NCBI RefSeq assembly: GCF_000337535.1
Contig: NZ_AOIP01000015.1
Span: forward strand, 337,112-401,111
DNA from: Natrialba aegyptia DSM 13077
GTDB taxonomy: Archaea; Halobacteriota; Halobacteria; Halobacteriales; Natrialbaceae
Length of the DNA: 64,000 bases
Reading direction: 5' to 3'
Shown: piece by piece, positions 62,096-64,000 of the stretch
How the letters are laid out: every line of letters starts with the position of its first letter
Position numbering within the stretch: position 1 is the stretch's first letter
The notes under the pieces: generated by a model
What the model saw: only the letters and a program-made list of their open reading frames with translations
The model's database searches: none
What the model was told of the DNA's origin: nothing
Made by a program: the position numbers and the translations under genes

Positions 62096-64000
62096 ATGAT
62101 GGCTACACAGGAGTCCGTCGCCCATGAGGCACGATTACGGGCGCAGAACATCGGTGGGATCGACGAGACGACAGTCGAACTCGAATCAGGGATTACCGTC
62201 CTTGCAGGACGAAACGCGACAAACAGAACGTCGCTTCTCCAGGCGTTTATGGCCGCTCTCGGGGGCTCGTCAGCCTCCCTCAAGGCCGACGCCGAGGAGG
62301 GATACGCCGAACTCGAACTCGACGACCAGACCTACACCCGAACGCTCAAACGAACGGGAAACACCGTCGTCACCGACGGCGAGCCGTATCTCGACGACCC
62401 CGAGCTCGCCGACCTCTACGCGTTCCTGCTGGAATCGAATCCGGCCCGTCGCGCCGTCACGACCGAAGACGACCTGCGCGAAATCATCCTTCGACCGGTC
62501 GACACCGACGAGATCGAGCGCGAAATCTCGCGGCTAACTGACGAGAAAAACGAAATCTCGAACGAACTCGATCGGCTCGACTCCCTCAAGAACGACCTCC
62601 CTTCGCTCGAACAGCAACGCACCGATCTCGAGGGGAAAATCGAGGACAAACGGGACGAACTCGAGGCCGTCAAAGCGGCAATTGAAGAGGCCGAAGCGAA
62701 CGCGGACACCCAACAGGAGGGCCAGGACGAACTCGAGGAGAAACTCAGTGAACTCCGCGAGCGTCGCTCCGCGCTCGAAGACGTCCGATTCGACCTCGAA
62801 ACCGAACGCGAGAGCCTCTCCGCCCTGCGCGAGGAACGCGACGACCTCGAAGCCGAACAGGAAGACCTCCCTGCACTCAACTCACTCGACCGTGAGGAAG
62901 TCGACGCCGAAATCGACCGACTCCAGCGCCAGTCCCAGTCGATCGACGGGGTTATCAGCCAACTCCAGAGCATCGTCCAGTTCAACGAGGAGATGCTCGA
63001 GGGCTCTCACCCCGAGATCCGACAGCTGCTGGCCAACGACGACACCGAGTCGACCGACCAGGCGATCACCGACCAACTAGTCGACGACGGAGCGGAAACC
63101 GTCCGCTGTTGGACCTGCGGCAGCCAGGTCCAGCGCAGCGAAATCGAAGCGACGATCGACCGCCTTCGCGAACACCAAGAGACCAAACTCAGCGAGCGCG
63201 ACGACCTCGAATCCCAGATCGAATCGCTGCGCAGCGAACGGCGAGAGATCGACCAGACGCGACAGCGCCACGAGCGCGTCGACCGACGACTCGACTCCGT
63301 CACCGACGAAATCGAACAGCGCGAAGCCCGACTCGACGACCTCACCGATCGCCGCGAAGAACTCGAGAGCGAAATCGACGACCTCGAAACCGAGGCCGCC
63401 GAACTCGAAGCCGAAGCCGACGACGACACCGAGGACGACGAAGAGAGCCTCCTCGAACTCAACCGCCGCGCGAACGAACTCGAGTTCTCCCTCGGCAGAC
63501 TCGAACGCGACCTCGAGACGACGACCGACGACATCGAGGACATCGAATCCGCACTCGAGGACGAAGACCAACTCGAACAGCGCCGCGACGAGATTCGCGA
63601 CGAACTCGAGGAACTCCGCACTCGGATCGACCGGATCGAGCGCGAGGCCGTCGAGTCGTTCAACGAGCACATGGACGCCGTACTCGAGGTGCTCGAGTAC
63701 CGGAATATCGACCGGATCTGGATCGAACGCGTCGGCAAGACGGTCCGCGAAGGCCGGCGGAAGGTCGAGCAGACGGCGTTCGACCTCCACATCGTCCGCA
63801 GTACGGCGGACGGCAGCACGTACGAGGACACGATCGACCACCTGAGCGAGAGCGAACGGGAGGTCACCGGCCTGATCTTCGGGCTCGCCGGCTATCTGGT
63901 CCACGAAGTCTACGAGGAAGTGCCGTTCATGCTGCTCGACTCGCTCGAAGCGCTCGACTCGAACCGTATCGCGGCACTGGTCGAGTACTTCGAATCCCAC
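62096..64000 (+). CDS. Archaea-specific SMC-related protein (Sph type), last residues beyond window
   Basis: 635 codons present, still open at the right edge. An ATPase head of the SMC/Rad50 type: GRNATNRTSLLQAFMAAL near residue 38 is a modified Walker A (no Lys in the usual GKT position). Long coiled coils (about 135-590, rich in EL, ER and heptads) flank a zinc-hook-like CWTCGSQ near residue 338. The C-terminal head shows LSESEREVTGLIFGLAGYLV and the Walker B-like EEVPFMLLDSLEALDS. Family members act on chromosomes in halophiles, often next to rdfA, which is not seen here. The degenerate Walker A is a family trait, not damage. Confidence 0.9.
   Translation, partial: MMATQESVAHEARLRAQNIGGIDETTVELESGITVLAGRNATNRTSLLQAFMAALGGSSASLKADAEEGYAELELDDQTYTRTLKRTGNTVVTDGEPYLDDPELADLYAFLLESNPARRAVTTEDDLREIILRPVDTDEIEREISRLTDEKNEISNELDRLDSLKNDLPSLEQQRTDLEGKIEDKRDELEAVKAAIEEAEANADTQQEGQDELEEKLSELRERRSALEDVRFDLETERESLSALREERDDLEAEQEDLPALNSLDREEVDAEIDRLQRQSQSIDGVISQLQSIVQFNEEMLEGSHPEIRQLLANDDTESTDQAITDQLVDDGAETVRCWTCGSQVQRSEIEATIDRLREHQETKLSERDDLESQIESLRSERREIDQTRQRHERVDRRLDSVTDEIEQREARLDDLTDRREELESEIDDLETEAAELEAEADDDTEDDEESLLELNRRANELEFSLGRLERDLETTTDDIEDIESALEDEDQLEQRRDEIRDELEELRTRIDRIEREAVESFNEHMDAVLEVLEYRNIDRIWIERVGKTVREGRRKVEQTAFDLHIVRSTADGSTYEDTIDHLSESEREVTGLIFGLAGYLVHEVYEEVPFMLLDSLEALDSNRIAALVEYFESH

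Overview
The window reads as chromosome of a halophilic archaeon (class Halobacteria). The DNA is GC-rich, the predicted proteins are acidic (Asp/Glu-rich), and TATA-like boxes lie 25-30 nt before many start codons, as expected for leaderless transcripts. Marker genes agree: a PurN-AICAR formyltransferase fusion, GatD, HMG-CoA reductase, the small archaeal modifier SAMP1, a HalOD1 protein, an F420-dependent oxidoreductase and an archaea-specific SMC-related protein. A genus close to Natrinema or Haloterrigena is plausible but cannot be fixed from sequence alone. Both ends cut genes: a Tat-exported glycerophosphodiester phosphodiesterase on the left (3' end missing) and the SMC-related protein on the right (last residues missing).

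Layout. 1-9.8 kb: purine synthesis (purN-purH fusion divergent from purB), a Gln-rich secreted protein followed by a two-HTH regulator, small membrane proteins, and gatD with a GNAT gene. 9.8-15.5 kb: SAMP1, then three cation transport genes (K+ channel with RCK domain, CPA2-type antiporter with Usp domains, Na+/Ca2+ exchanger). The exchanger is interrupted by an in-frame TAG. 15.5-20.5 kb: deoC, ribose-1,5-bisphosphate isomerase, a DUF63 membrane protein, a PfkB kinase, a HalOD1 protein and a nucleoside phosphorylase. Together these look like the nucleoside-degrading, non-carboxylating pentose bisphosphate route of haloarchaea. 20.5-31 kb: HNH protein, amphi-Trp protein, AI-2E-family permease, tRNA methylthiotransferase, cytoplasmic HtrA-like protease preceded by a 22-codon leader ORF, glutaredoxin, HIT protein, methionine aminopeptidase and isoaspartyl peptidase. 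31-47 kb: isocitrate dehydrogenase, acetyltransferase, SDR, sensor-domain protein, an Nramp-like protein without the metal motif, cupin, quinone-oxidoreductase-like enzyme, HMG-CoA reductase (mevalonate pathway to archaeal lipids), amidohydrolase, MacB-type permease, GIDE-like protein, F420 oxidoreductase and a Gfo/Idh dehydrogenase. 47-50.6 kb: nadABC operon (de novo NAD). 50.6-64 kb: DrrAB-type ABC exporter with its own leader ORF, aldehyde dehydrogenase, tRNA-Leu(UAA), ferredoxin, two SDRs, cyclophilin, a sulfatase-like gene with AT-rich flanks, an M14-type deacylase, a decayed membrane-protein relic, a DUF3006 protein, and an AT-rich gap leading to the SMC-related gene.

Most of the window is ordinary core genome. 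The points that stand out are two reading frames broken by TAG, two short leader ORFs that abut or overlap the start of the downstream gene, the pentose/nucleoside cluster with its uncharacterised membrane protein, motif-deficient members of the Nramp and sulfatase families, and several short tandem-repeat tracts. I see no insertion sequence, integrase, CRISPR array, rRNA or replication origin.
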